Assembly (NCBI GenBank): GCA_040269895.1
Contig: CP158568.1
Coordinates: forward strand, 4,368,001 to 4,432,000
Length of the DNA: 64,000 nucleotides
Origin: Ancalomicrobiaceae bacterium S20
Lineage (GTDB): Bacteria > Pseudomonadota > Alphaproteobacteria > Rhizobiales > Ancalomicrobiaceae
Direction: 5' to 3'
Shown one piece after another: positions 1 to 10,710 of the stretch (positions are counted from its first letter, which is position 1; every line of letters starts with the position of its first letter). The notes below the pieces were generated by a model. That model worked only from the letters and a program-made list of their open reading frames with translations. It ran no database searches and was not told where the DNA came from. Both the position numbers and the translations under genes were made by a program.

Positions 1-762
1 CCCTGGGCCAATGTCGCGGCCGGCCGGCTCGGCGTCGGTGAGACGTCGGAGACGGCCTACCGGGTGCCGGCGGCCTCGATCGGCTGGTGGACGCAGCGCT
101 TCATCGAGAAGGGCGTGCCGCACGAGGCGCCGGAGAAGCGTTTCGGCCAGACCGTGCTGCCGTTCCGCGATCCGGACGGCATGCGGCTCGCGCTGGTCGG
201 CGTGCCGGGCATCGAGGCCGAAGCGGCCTGGACGACCGGCGACGTGCCGGCCGAGCATGCGCTGCGCGGCTTCTTTGGCGTGACGCTGCTGCTCGACAAG
301 ACCGAGGCGACCGGCGCGATCCTGACTGACGTGCTCGGCTTCAGCGAGACCGGCCGGGAGGGCAACCTGACCCGCTACGGCACGGAGGCCGGCGCCGGTG
401 GCGTTGTCGATCTGCGCGCGGCCGGCGGCTTCCTGCCGGCGCGGCCGGGCGCGGGCTCGGTGCATCACGTCGCCTTCCGGGCGGCGAACGATGCCGAGCA
501 GGCGGCGATGGTCGAGAAGCTTGTCGCCAACCACAATGTCCGCGTCACGCCGCAGGCCGATCGCAACTACTTCCGTTCGGTCTACTTCCGTGAGCCCGGC
601 GGCGTGCTGTTCGAGATCGCCACCGACGAGCCGGGCTTCGCGGTCGACGAGCCGGTCGAGAGCCTCGGCACCGCGCTGAAGCTGCCGGCCCAGTACGAGC
701 GCCACCGCGCGCGGATCGAGGCGGTGTTGCCGGATCTGACGCCGGCCGAGGCGACCGCCTGA
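1..762 (+). CDS. Ring-cleaving dioxygenase, VOC/glyoxalase superfamily (5'-truncated by window edge)
   Basis: The reading frame is open from base 1, so the N-terminus lies outside the window and 253 residues remain. Two vicinal-oxygen-chelate modules can be seen. The C-terminal one has a metal-ligand His in SVHHVAFR and a Glu in GGVLFEIATDEPGF, the usual positions of the iron-binding facial triad of extradiol-type dioxygenases. It resembles the MhqO/PcpA-like group that opens hydroquinone-type rings. The esterase gene 119 bp downstream matches the known MhqO-MhqD pairing, which suggests quinone or hydroquinone detoxification. The substrate is inferred. The fold assignment is firm, the exact reaction is not. 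Confidence 0.8.
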   Translation, partial: PWANVAAGRLGVGETSETAYRVPAASIGWWTQRFIEKGVPHEAPEKRFGQTVLPFRDPDGMRLALVGVPGIEAEAAWTTGDVPAEHALRGFFGVTLLLDKTEATGAILTDVLGFSETGREGNLTRYGTEAGAGGVVDLRAAGGFLPARPGAGSVHHVAFRAANDAEQAAMVEKLVANHNVRVTPQADRNYFRSVYFREPGGVLFEIATDEPGFAVDEPVESLGTALKLPAQYERHRARIEAVLPDLTPAEATA

Positions 763-881
763 CGATCGGCTGACGATCGATCCTGAACATCCCGATATCG
801 GCCGGCCGCGGCGACGCGGCCGGCCATCGGCTCCCGTGCCGCTGCTTCGAGTGGCGCCGTCACGGGATCGAGGAGGTTTCC

Positions 882-1517
882 ATGGACACGCTCTCCCATA
901 TCCATCGTTTCGTGCCGGGCGCCGATCCGGCCGCCACGCCGCTCCTGCTCCTGCATGGCACCGGCGGCGACGAGAACGATCTCCTGCCGCTCGGCCGGGC
1001 GCTGTCGCCCGGCGCGGCGCTGGTCTCGCCGCGCGGCCGCGTGCTCGAACACGGCATGCCGCGCTTCTTCCGCCGGATCGCGGAAGGCATTTTCGACGAG
1101 GATGACGTGCGTCGGCGGGCCGGCGAGCTGGCCGGGTTCGTCGCCGGAGCGCGGGCCGCTTACGGGCTCGGCGCGCCGATCGCGGTCGGCTACTCGAATG
1201 GCGCCAATATCGCCGCGGCGGTGCTGCTGACCCATCCGGGCGTGCTCGCCGGGGCGGTGCTGATCCGCCCGATGCAGCCGCTTGGCTCGACCGAGCCGGT
1301 GCGGCTCGACGGCACGCCGATCCTGATGCTGTCGGGCGCGCGCGATCCGATCGTGACCGCGGATGACGTCGGCGGGCTCGCCGAGCGGTTCCGGGCCGCG
1401 GGCGCTGCGGTCGACCACCGCACATTGCCGACCGGCCATCCGCTGACCCAGGCCGATGTCGATATCGCCCGGGCCTGGATCGCGGAAGCGGCGAAGGCCA
1501 TCGACCCGGTCCGCTGA
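882..1517 (+). CDS. Alpha/beta hydrolase, phospholipase/carboxylesterase family (MhqD-like)
   Basis: This 211-residue cytoplasmic esterase has no signal peptide. An oxyanion-side motif LLLLHGTGGDENDLLP lies near residues 21-36, and the nucleophile elbow GYSNGA places Ser105. Asp155 (GARDPIV) and His186 (PTGHPL) complete the expected triad. The ATG at 882 is preceded by AGGAGG at 871-876, an ideal spacing. It follows a ring-cleaving dioxygenase in the same direction, as in MhqO/MhqD-type operons where the hydrolase is thought to act on ring-cleavage or conjugated products. The physiological ester is unknown. Confidence 0.85.
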   Translation: MDTLSHIHRFVPGADPAATPLLLLHGTGGDENDLLPLGRALSPGAALVSPRGRVLEHGMPRFFRRIAEGIFDEDDVRRRAGELAGFVAGARAAYGLGAPIAVGYSNGANIAAAVLLTHPGVLAGAVLIRPMQPLGSTEPVRLDGTPILMLSGARDPIVTADDVGGLAERFRAAGAAVDHRTLPTGHPLTQADVDIARAWIAEAAKAIDPVR

Positions 1518-1539
1518 CGCGGGTCGGATGACGGGTGCG

Positions 1540-1581
1540 AAAAAAAGCGGGCGGCGCCTCCGGGGGAGAGGCGCCGCCCGC
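1540..1581 (-). terminator. Intrinsic terminator of katG
   Basis: A perfect 14-bp stem (1547-1560 with 1568-1581) has a 7-nt loop and is flanked on the plus strand by seven A residues at 1540-1546. Read on the minus strand this is a GC-rich hairpin followed by a U7 tract, about 50 bp after the katG stop. It may also slow read-through of the convergent esterase gene. Confidence 0.9.
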
Positions 1582-1633
1582 GCGTCCTTGTCGGAGCGGA
1601 TCGGGTGGGGGCGCCCGATCCGCTGGTTCCGGC

Positions 1634-4143
<2,510 letters not shown>

Positions 4144-5067
4144 ATGATCAACCTCACCCTGAAACAGCTCCGCTATTTCGAGGCCTTGACCCGGTCCGGC
4201 CATTTCGGCCGCGCTGCCGACGCCTGCGCGATCTCGCAGCCGGCGCTGTCGATGCAGATCAAGGAGCTGGAAGAGGCGCTCGGCACCGCGCTGTTCGAGC
4301 GCAATGCCCGGCAGCTCCGCCTGACCGGCTTCGGCGAGGAATTCGCGCGCCGGGTGCGCGACATCCTGCGCGCCGTGGACGAGCTCGGCGATCTCGCGCG
4401 GGCCTCGCGCGACCGCTTCGTCGGCCGGCTCAGGCTCGGCGTGATCCCGACGGTCGCGCCCTACCTGCTGCCGACCATCGTCGACAAGCTGACCCGCGCC
4501 CATGCCGGCCTCGATCTCCGGCTGCGCGAGACGACGACGCCGAAGCTGATCCATGAGCTGGCCGACGGCCGGCTCGACGCCGCGATCGTCGCGCTGCCGG
4601 TCTCCGAGCCTGCCTTCGTCGAGGTCGGTCTGTTCTCGGAGGAGTTCGTGCTGGTGCGGCCGCGTGCGGACGAGAGCCGGCCGGCCCCGAGCCGGGAGAT
4701 GCTGCGCGAGATGCGGCTCCTGCTGCTCGAGGAAGGGCACTGCTTCCGCGACCAGGCGCTGTCCTTCTGCAATCTGGCGGCGACGCGGCCGCGCGAGTTG
4801 CTCGACGGCAGTTCGCTGTCGACGCTCGTCCAGATGGTCGGCGCGGGCATCGGCGTGACGCTGATCCCGGAGATGGCGGTGGCGGTCGAGACGCGATCGG
4901 CGGCGGTGTCGATCGCGCGGTTCGAGGCGCCGAAGCCGGCCCGGACCATCGGCATGATCTGGCGCAAGACGAGCCCGCTCTCCGAACAGCTCAACGAGAT
5001 CGCCGGCATCGTGCGCGCCTCGGCCGCGACGCTCTATGCGCCGACCGCGCCGGAACCGGTGGTCTGA
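4144..5067 (+). CDS. oxyR: Hydrogen-peroxide sensor OxyR, LysR family
   Basis: This 307-residue LysR-type regulator has an N-terminal winged HTH (about residues 4-62, FGRAADACAISQPALSMQIK) and a C-terminal LysR-substrate domain. The diagnostic OxyR redox pair is present: Cys200 and Cys209 in GHCFRDQALSFC, with the same 9-residue spacing as Cys199/Cys208 of E. coli OxyR. Oxidation to the disulfide converts OxyR to the form that activates katG. The divergent arrangement with katG supports this. No strong Shine-Dalgarno is visible, but the start fits the family N-terminus. Confidence 0.95.
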   Translation: MINLTLKQLRYFEALTRSGHFGRAADACAISQPALSMQIKELEEALGTALFERNARQLRLTGFGEEFARRVRDILRAVDELGDLARASRDRFVGRLRLGVIPTVAPYLLPTIVDKLTRAHAGLDLRLRETTTPKLIHELADGRLDAAIVALPVSEPAFVEVGLFSEEFVLVRPRADESRPAPSREMLREMRLLLLEEGHCFRDQALSFCNLAATRPRELLDGSSLSTLVQMVGAGIGVTLIPEMAVAVETRSAAVSIARFEAPKPARTIGMIWRKTSPLSEQLNEIAGIVRASAATLYAPTAPEPVV

Positions 5068-5157
5068 CCGGTCCGCCGATCGAATCTCGGCGCGGTCGAC
5101 AGCGGCGACCCGCGCGTCTATGGGAGTGGGCTTGCGGCACGCGGCGTATCCTGTTCG

Positions 5158-6951
5158 GTGCGTCCTCATTCCAGGGTCCGGCCCTTGTCCGAGACGGCTC
5201 TTCCCAGCTCTGCGGCGGCTCCGCGATCGTTGGCGCGGTTCCGCGAACTCGGCCTTCTCGCGCTCGCCGCCGCGGTCGGCGTTCTCGCGGGCGCGGTGGT
5301 GACCGCGATGAGCGGGCTCACACAGAAGTTGCATGCCGTGTTGTTCGGGATCGGCGGCGGCGCGCGGCTCAGCGAGCAGGCAACGCTCGCCGCGCCCTAT
5401 CTGGCGCTGGTGCCGGTGGTCGGCGGCGCGCTGATCGGGGCGAGCATGCTCGCCGCCCGGCGGTTCGCGACGCGCGTTCCGGTCGACCCGATCGAGGCGA
5501 ACGCGCTGCATGGCGGTCGGATGTCGATCGGCGAGAGCCTGTTCGTCGCGGCGCAGACGATGATTTCGAGCGGCTTCGGCGCCTCCGTCGGTCTCGAGGC
5601 CGGCTACACGCAGGCGAGCGCCGGCTTCGCCTCGCGAATCGCGCTGGCGCTGCGGCTGCGCCGCAACGAGGTACGTACCCTGGTCGGCTGCGCGGCGGCC
5701 GGCGCCATCGCGGCCGCGTTCGACGCGCCGCTGACCGGCGCCTTCTACGGCTTCGAACTGATCATCGGCACCTATTCGGTCGCGCTGGTCGCGCCCGTGC
5801 TGGCCGCCTCGCTCGCCGCCAGCCTGACGGCGTCGTGGCTCGGCGCGGTCCAGACGCCGATCGAGATCGGCGATGTGCCGATGATGACCGGGACCGATCT
5901 GCTGCCGTTCCTGGCGCTCGGTCTGATCGGCGGTCTGGTCGCGGTCGGAATCATGCAGCTCGTCACGCTGGTCGAGCGCCTGATGCGGACCGCCCGGATC
6001 CCCGGCCCGGCGCGACCGCTCGTCGGCGGCGCCATCGTCGGCGTGCTCGGCCTGATCACGCCGCAGGTGCTGTCGTCCGGCCATGGCGCGCTGCATCTCG
6101 AGCTCGGCGCGACGACCTCTCTCGCCGCGCTCGGGGCGCTGTTCGGGCTGAAGGCGCTCGCCTCGGCGGTATCGCTCGGATCGGGCTTTCGCGGCGGATT
6201 GTTCTTCGCCTCGCTGTTTCTCGGCGCCCTGCTCGGCAAGATCTTCGCCGGCCTGCTCACGGTGACGGCGATCGCGCCGGAGGTGGTGCCGCTGGTCGCG
6301 GCGGTGGTCGGCATGGCGTCGGTGGCGGTCGGCATCGTCGGCGGGCCGATGACCATGTCGTTCCTTGTGCTCGAGACCACCGGCGATCTCGCGATCACCG
6401 GCGCGGTGCTCGCGGCGTCTGTCATGTCGGCGGTCGTCGTGCGCGAGACCTTCGGCTATTCGTTCTCGACCTGGCGCCTGCATCTGCGTGGCGAGACGAT
6501 CCGCAGCGCGACTGACGTCGGCTGGATGCGCAGCCTGACCGTCGCGAAGCTCCTGCGCCGCGACGTGAAGACCTTCCCAGCCGACGGCACGCTGCAGGCG
6601 TTCCGGCTTGCCTATCCGCTCGGCTCGGCACAGCGGGCGATCGCCGTCGACGCGGACGGGCGCTATGCCGGCATGATCGTCGTCGCCGACGCCTATGCGC
6701 CGGAAAGCGAGCGCAAGGAGCCCGGCGAGACGGTCCGCCCGCTCGCCCGTCACGAGGACTGCATGCTGCTGCCGTGGATGAATGTCGCGGAAGCCGCCAA
6801 GCTGTTCGAGGCCGCGAAGGCGGAAGAACTCGCAGTGGTCGACGGCATGGCCAGCCGCAAGGTGCTCGGCCTCGTCACCGAACAGCACCTGCTCCGCCGC
6901 TATGCCGAGGAACTCGACAAGGCGCGCCGGGATCTCGCGGGCGAGCGGTAG
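5158..6951 (+). CDS. ClC-family chloride channel/antiporter with C-terminal CBS-like region
   Basis: A 597-residue integral membrane protein. About ten to twelve hydrophobic segments between residues 30 and 440 match the ClC fold. Signature elements are GASVGLEAGYTQ (the gating-glutamate loop, with Glu kept), PLTGAFYGFE and GSGFRGGLFF. Residues about 455-590 form a cytoplasmic regulatory part that looks like a CBS pair. The start used is GTG 5158. A TTG at 5185 is a possible alternative, and neither has a strong ribosome site. The substrate is presumably chloride. Whether it is a channel or a proton antiporter cannot be decided here. Confidence 0.88.
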   Translation: MRPHSRVRPLSETALPSSAAAPRSLARFRELGLLALAAAVGVLAGAVVTAMSGLTQKLHAVLFGIGGGARLSEQATLAAPYLALVPVVGGALIGASMLAARRFATRVPVDPIEANALHGGRMSIGESLFVAAQTMISSGFGASVGLEAGYTQASAGFASRIALALRLRRNEVRTLVGCAAAGAIAAAFDAPLTGAFYGFELIIGTYSVALVAPVLAASLAASLTASWLGAVQTPIEIGDVPMMTGTDLLPFLALGLIGGLVAVGIMQLVTLVERLMRTARIPGPARPLVGGAIVGVLGLITPQVLSSGHGALHLELGATTSLAALGALFGLKALASAVSLGSGFRGGLFFASLFLGALLGKIFAGLLTVTAIAPEVVPLVAAVVGMASVAVGIVGGPMTMSFLVLETTGDLAITGAVLAASVMSAVVVRETFGYSFSTWRLHLRGETIRSATDVGWMRSLTVAKLLRRDVKTFPADGTLQAFRLAYPLGSAQRAIAVDADGRYAGMIVVADAYAPESERKEPGETVRPLARHEDCMLLPWMNVAEAAKLFEAAKAEELAVVDGMASRKVLGLVTEQHLLRRYAEELDKARRDLAGER

Positions 6952-6978
6952 CGCGGGGCGTATCGCGCCCGCGGGGCC

Positions 6979-7314
6979 TCAATCGTCGTCCCAGCCGTGA
7001 TGGTGGCCGGGGCCGGGACCGGGGCCGCCGCGGGCGAGCGGCGTCAGGTTGCGGGGATCGAACTTGCGCTTGACCATGGCGCCGGTCTCGTCGGTCGCCA
7101 CGACCTTGTAGCAGCCGTCGTCGGCACGGATCCGGAGCACGGTCCAGCCCTGCGCCTCGAGCTTCTTCTGCAGCGCCTCGCGCGGCTGCCATTCGGCGAG
7201 CGGCACGTCGCAGCGGCCGTCGGCATAGGCGGCGATCGTCCAGGGCGCCGCGCCGAAGGTCAGGGTGCCGATGGTCAGGGCGCCGATGGCGAGCAGTCTC
7301 CGTAAAGGTCTCAT
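6979..7314 (-). CDS. PepSY_2 domain periplasmic protein
   Basis: A 111-residue secreted protein: positively charged start MRPLRRLL, a hydrophobic segment ending near AYADG (signal peptide), then one small PepSY-like domain (about residues 33-92: DVPLAEWQP, ALQKKLEAQGWTV, GCYKVVATDETG, KFDPRNL). The tail is Gly/Pro/His/Asp-rich (GPGPGPGHHHGWDDD). The ATG at 7314 has GGGAGAG about 8 nt upstream and is preferred over an upstream in-frame ATG at 7347. Small PepSY proteins of this kind often accompany two-component systems and membrane PepSY reductases, and both lie within 6 kb here. The His/Asp tail may bind metal (inference). Confidence 0.8.
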   Translation of the reverse strand: MRPLRRLLAIGALTIGTLTFGAAPWTIAAYADGRCDVPLAEWQPREALQKKLEAQGWTVLRIRADDGCYKVVATDETGAMVKRKFDPRNLTPLARGGPGPGPGHHHGWDDD

Positions 7315-7399
7315 ATATCCGCTCTCCCGCGGCCCCTCTGCCGCCAAGGGATAGGCGAAACGTTCATCCGCCGGAAGAGGCGCGGCGGCGCTCCGTCGA

Positions 7400-8068
7400 T
7401 CAGCTCCAGGCCAGGGCCGCCAGTTCGGCCCGCTTGCGAATGACGAAGCGGTGGTGCTCGATCACATCGATCATCCGCGCGTCCTGCAGTCGCGTCAGCG
7501 ATCGCGATACGGTCTCGATCACAAGGCCGAGCCAATCGGCGAGGTCGCGGCGGGTCATCGGACAATCGAACGCTTCGGCGCCGGGCGACATGACCTCGTT
7601 GAGGCGCAGCAGCGCGAAAGCGACGCGTTTGAGCGCCGAGCCGCTGCCGAGAACGAGTGCATGGCGCTGACTGCGCTCCAAGGCGCCGAGAAGGCCTTCG
7701 GCTAATGGATCCGAAGCCGAGGTGCCGGATCCACCCGTGGTCGTCAGTTCCACGAGCCGGCTCGCGAGCAGCGCTTGTGCGCCGATCTCGTCGCGGTCCG
7801 ATCCGGACAGGACGATCACCTCGCCCGGCCCGGCGACGTCGAGAATCTGGCGGCGGCCGCCGGCGAGGATCGCCCATTTCATCACGGCGCCGTCCAGAAT
7901 CTGGAAGCTCGCGCTGGCCTCGCCGGCGCGAACCGAGCCTCGCGCTCGCATGAGGCGGGTCTGGATCCTGGGCGCGATCGGCGCGAGGGCGGATTCGGGA
8001 TGGGCCGGCCGGTACATGGGGGCTTCGCGGGTTCGATGAGGAGCGATCGGTCGGATGCAGACCACCAC
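7400..8068 (-). CDS. Crp/Fnr-family transcriptional regulator (FixK/FnrN-like)
   Basis: Up to 222 residues. The N-terminal half is a diverged cyclic-nucleotide-binding-like beta-roll, and the C-terminal HTH (about residues 165-200) reads CPMTRRDLADWLGLVIETVSR, the recognisable FixK/FNR recognition helix E..SR. The N-terminal Cys cluster of FNR is absent, so it is not a direct [4Fe-4S] oxygen sensor. It may answer to another regulator or a small ligand. Start choice is uncertain: ATG 8068 or ATG 8017, neither with a clear Shine-Dalgarno. It is divergent from the response regulator at 8165 and may affect the electron-transfer locus that follows. Confidence 0.8.
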   Translation of the reverse strand: MVVCIRPIAPHRTREAPMYRPAHPESALAPIAPRIQTRLMRARGSVRAGEASASFQILDGAVMKWAILAGGRRQILDVAGPGEVIVLSGSDRDEIGAQALLASRLVELTTTGGSGTSASDPLAEGLLGALERSQRHALVLGSGSALKRVAFALLRLNEVMSPGAEAFDCPMTRRDLADWLGLVIETVSRSLTRLQDARMIDVIEHHRFVIRKRAELAALAWS

Positions 8069-8164
8069 GCGAAGCTGACGGCCGCCTGAATGCTGCGCGC
8101 TGTTCCCGAGATGTCATTCCGGTGCGTCGGGCGTATGGTCGGAGGCGTCAAAGAGGCTTCCCGC

Positions 8165-8836
8165 ATGCGAATCCTGCTCATCGAAGACGATGCCGTGCTC
8201 GGCACGGCCGTGCGCGACCAGATCGTCGCCGATGGTCATCCGGTCGACTGGGTCCGCCGGCTCGACGATGCCGGTGATGCGATCCGGGTGGTGCCCTACG
8301 ACCTGATCCTGCTCGATCTGATGCTGCCGGACGGGCGCGGCCTCGATTTCCTCAAGGGCCGCCGGCAGGCGGGCGACGTCACGCCGGTGATCATCCTGAC
8401 CGCGCGCGACCAGATCTCCGACCGGATCGCCGGGCTCAACACCGGCGCCGACGACTATCTGGTCAAGCCCTTCGATCTGCACGAGCTCTCCGCACGCATC
8501 GGCGCCGTCGGGCGCCGCTATACCGGCAATCCCAATCCGCTCGTCAGCGTCGGCGATCTCGATGTCGATCTCGCCGCGCGGCTGGTGATGCGCGCCGGCA
8601 GGCCGATCCGGCTGACCCCGCGCGAATGGGCGCTGTTCGAGGCGCTGGTGCAGCATCCGAACGTGCTCCTGACCAAGTCGCAGCTGGAAGACCGGCTCTA
8701 CGATCTCGGTGCCGATATCGAGAGCAACACGATCGAGGTCTATATCGGCCGGCTGCGCAAGAAGGTCGGCGCCGATGCGGTCGAGACCGTGCGCGGCATG
8801 GGCTACCGGCTCGGTTCGCCGGGCGCGGCGGCATGA
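8165..8836 (+). CDS. OmpR/QseB-type response regulator
   Basis: This 223-residue regulator has a receiver domain (acidic pair Asp8/Asp9, phosphoacceptor Asp51 in LILLDLMLPDG, Lys101 in YLVKPFDL) and a C-terminal winged helix ending with TVRGMGYRL, as in the PmrA/QseB/TctD group. The ATG at 8165 has GAGG 8 nt upstream. Earlier in-frame starts (8090) would add a noncoding-looking extension. The stop overlaps the kinase start by ATGA, indicating translational coupling. Likely targets are the genes from 10301 on (direct repeats at 10241-10257). Confidence 0.93.
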   Translation: MRILLIEDDAVLGTAVRDQIVADGHPVDWVRRLDDAGDAIRVVPYDLILLDLMLPDGRGLDFLKGRRQAGDVTPVIILTARDQISDRIAGLNTGADDYLVKPFDLHELSARIGAVGRRYTGNPNPLVSVGDLDVDLAARLVMRAGRPIRLTPREWALFEALVQHPNVLLTKSQLEDRLYDLGADIESNTIEVYIGRLRKKVGADAVETVRGMGYRLGSPGAAA

Positions 8837-10209
8837 AGCGCGGTCTCGGCCTCGGTTTCGGTCGCGCGAGCCTGCGCCGGCGGCTCGGTCTCGGGCTGGC
8901 GCTCGGCCTGACGGCGCTCTGGCTCGCCGCCACGACGGTGGCCGGGCTCGTGCTGCGGAGCGAGGTCGACGAGGTGTTCGACAGCGCGCTGCAGGAGGTC
9001 GCGCAGCGCGTGCTGCCGCTCGCCTATGCCGAGATCCTGACCCGCGAGGACGACCGCTCGATCCATCACATGCCGCCGGTCGGGCCGCATCGGGAATACA
9101 TCTCCTATGTCGTCCGCGACGCGCAGGGGCGCGAGTTGCTGCAATCGAGCGATGCCGACAGCCTGCACATCCCGAAGGATCTCGCCGTCGGCTTCGCGAC
9201 GACGGATCAGTTGCGGACCTATACCGAGACCGCCGTGCAGGGCACGATCGTGGTGACCACGGCCGAACGGCTGTTCCACCGCCAGGGAGCGGTGCGAAAG
9301 GCCGTGATGGCGCTGGTCTGGCCGCTGATCGCGCTGGTGCCGATCGCGATCCTCGGGGTCTGGTTCGCGGTCCGGACCTCGCTCCGGCCGCTGGTGTCGT
9401 TCCGCGCGGCGATCGAGGCGCGCGGGCGCGGCAACCTGAGCCCGGTCGAGACCGAAGGGCTGCCCGCCGAGATCGCGCCGGTCGCGGCGTCGGTCGATGC
9501 GCTGATCGGGCGCCTGCGCGGTGCGCTGGAGGCCGAGCGCGGCTTCACCGCCAACAGTGCGCACGAGCTGCGCACGCCGATCGCTGCCGCGCTGGCCCAG
9601 ACCCAGCGCCTGATCGCGGAGCTGGCGGGCGACCCGCGCCGTGATCGCGCGCAGGCGATCGAGGCCGCGCTGAAGCGGCTCGCCCGGCTGTCCGAAAAGC
9701 TGATGCAGCTCGCCAAGGCGGAGGGTGGCGGGCTGATCGCCGCGCATCCGCAGCCGCTCGCGCCGGTGCTGCGGCTGGTGATCGACGAGATCGACCGGCA
9801 GCTCGAGTGCGCCGATCGGCTCGAGCTCGCGATCGAGGGCGGCGAGGCGCCGTCGTCGGATCTCGACCCGGATGCTTTCGCGATCCTCGCGCGCAATCTG
9901 ATCGAGAATGCCCTGAAGCACGGCGATCCGGAGCGGCCGGTCTGGGTCCGCCTGGCCGACGACCGGCTCGAGGTCGGCAATCACGGGCCGGTGGTGCCGC
10001 CGGAGCGGCTGGCGGCGCTGACCCGGCCGTTCGAGCGCGGTCCGACCACGGCGGACGGCGCCGGGCTCGGCCTGGCCATCGTCTCGGCGATCTGCCGCGG
10101 GGCCGGTCTCGGCCTCGATCTCGCCTCGCCGCTGCCGGGCGGGGCGGACGGGTTCCAGGTCGGCGTCCGGCTCACCCCGCACGCCGGTGCGATCCCGCCG
10201 CGAGCCTGA
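8833..10209 (+). CDS. Sensor histidine kinase (partner of the response regulator)
   Basis: A 458-residue inner-membrane kinase. TM1 lies about residues 18-41, a periplasmic sensor loop spans about 42-155, TM2 about 158-181, followed by a short HAMP-like linker. The H-box NSAHELRTPI places His244. The ATP-binding domain has RNLIENALKH (N box) and GAGLGLAIV (G box). It overlaps the regulator by 4 bp. The periplasmic loop (REDDRSIHHMPPVGPHRE) has clustered His/Asp/Glu, which would suit a metal or redox stimulus, but that is inference. Family resemblance is to QseC/PmrB-like kinases. Confidence 0.92.
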   Translation: MKRGLGLGFGRASLRRRLGLGLALGLTALWLAATTVAGLVLRSEVDEVFDSALQEVAQRVLPLAYAEILTREDDRSIHHMPPVGPHREYISYVVRDAQGRELLQSSDADSLHIPKDLAVGFATTDQLRTYTETAVQGTIVVTTAERLFHRQGAVRKAVMALVWPLIALVPIAILGVWFAVRTSLRPLVSFRAAIEARGRGNLSPVETEGLPAEIAPVAASVDALIGRLRGALEAERGFTANSAHELRTPIAAALAQTQRLIAELAGDPRRDRAQAIEAALKRLARLSEKLMQLAKAEGGGLIAAHPQPLAPVLRLVIDEIDRQLECADRLELAIEGGEAPSSDLDPDAFAILARNLIENALKHGDPERPVWVRLADDRLEVGNHGPVVPPERLAALTRPFERGPTTADGAGLGLAIVSAICRGAGLGLDLASPLPGGADGFQVGVRLTPHAGAIPPRA

Positions 10210-10240
10210 CGCTCGGCTGAACGGCGCGGGCCGGCCGGGT

Positions 10241-10257
10241 TCAGGCTGGTGTCAGGC
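10241..10257. promoter_or_regulatory. Candidate response-regulator operator (TCAGGC direct repeat)
   Basis: TCAGGC occurs at 10241-10246 and 10252-10257, two direct copies offset by exactly 11 bp, the geometry bound by OmpR/QseB-family dimers. It lies 43 bp before the His/Asp-rich gene and directly behind the kinase gene. An inverted half (GCCTGA) sits at 10204-10209, partly inside the kinase stop. This is pattern-based only. Confidence 0.35.
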
Positions 10258-10300
10258 GTGAGCGCGACGGTCTCCCCATCGAACGCAAAGGGAGACTCTC

Positions 10301-10657
10301 ATGCGCAGACGCACATTCCTTGCCGGCCTCGTTCTCTCGACCGCGTTGGTCGGCACGGCCGTGGCGGCCGGCGCCGGCGCCTTCACCCGCGAACACGGTG
10401 AGCGCGCCGAGGCCTTCAATCGTGAGCGCCCGAGCGATGGGCGCTTCCAGCTGGCCGATCGCGGTCGCGAGCGCCATCACGATCGCGACCGCCGCCACGC
10501 GCGCCATCACCACGACGATGATGACGACGACGACGACCATGGCGACCGCGGTCGCGGCGCCCGTCTGCCCGTGACGGGGCCGGTCGATCCGAACGCGCCC
10601 GTGCCGGACAACGGCCTGTTCCAGGGCAAGGCCCGGCCGAAGGTCGAGGTTCGCTGA
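10301..10657 (+). CDS. Secreted His/Asp-rich protein, putative metal binder
   Basis: A 118-residue protein with an N-terminal signal (MRRRTFLAGLVLSTALVGTA; the RRRTF start is mildly Tat-like), then a low-complexity centre (about residues 55-85) alternating His, Arg and Asp with a run of eight Asp, and a Pro-rich C-terminus (PVTGPVDPNAPVPDNGLF). I recognise no family. The composition suggests a periplasmic divalent-metal buffer or a flexible charged linker. Ribosome site AAGGGAG lies at a good distance before ATG 10301. It is the first gene downstream of the two-component system, in line with the DUF2271, reductase and ApbE genes. Confidence 0.75.
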   Translation: MRRRTFLAGLVLSTALVGTAVAAGAGAFTREHGERAEAFNRERPSDGRFQLADRGRERHHDRDRRHARHHHDDDDDDDDHGDRGRGARLPVTGPVDPNAPVPDNGLFQGKARPKVEVR

Positions 10658-10710
10658 CCTGCGGAGCGACCGCTCGGTCGTCCTTCTGTCACCCGTTTCG
10701 AGGACATGCC

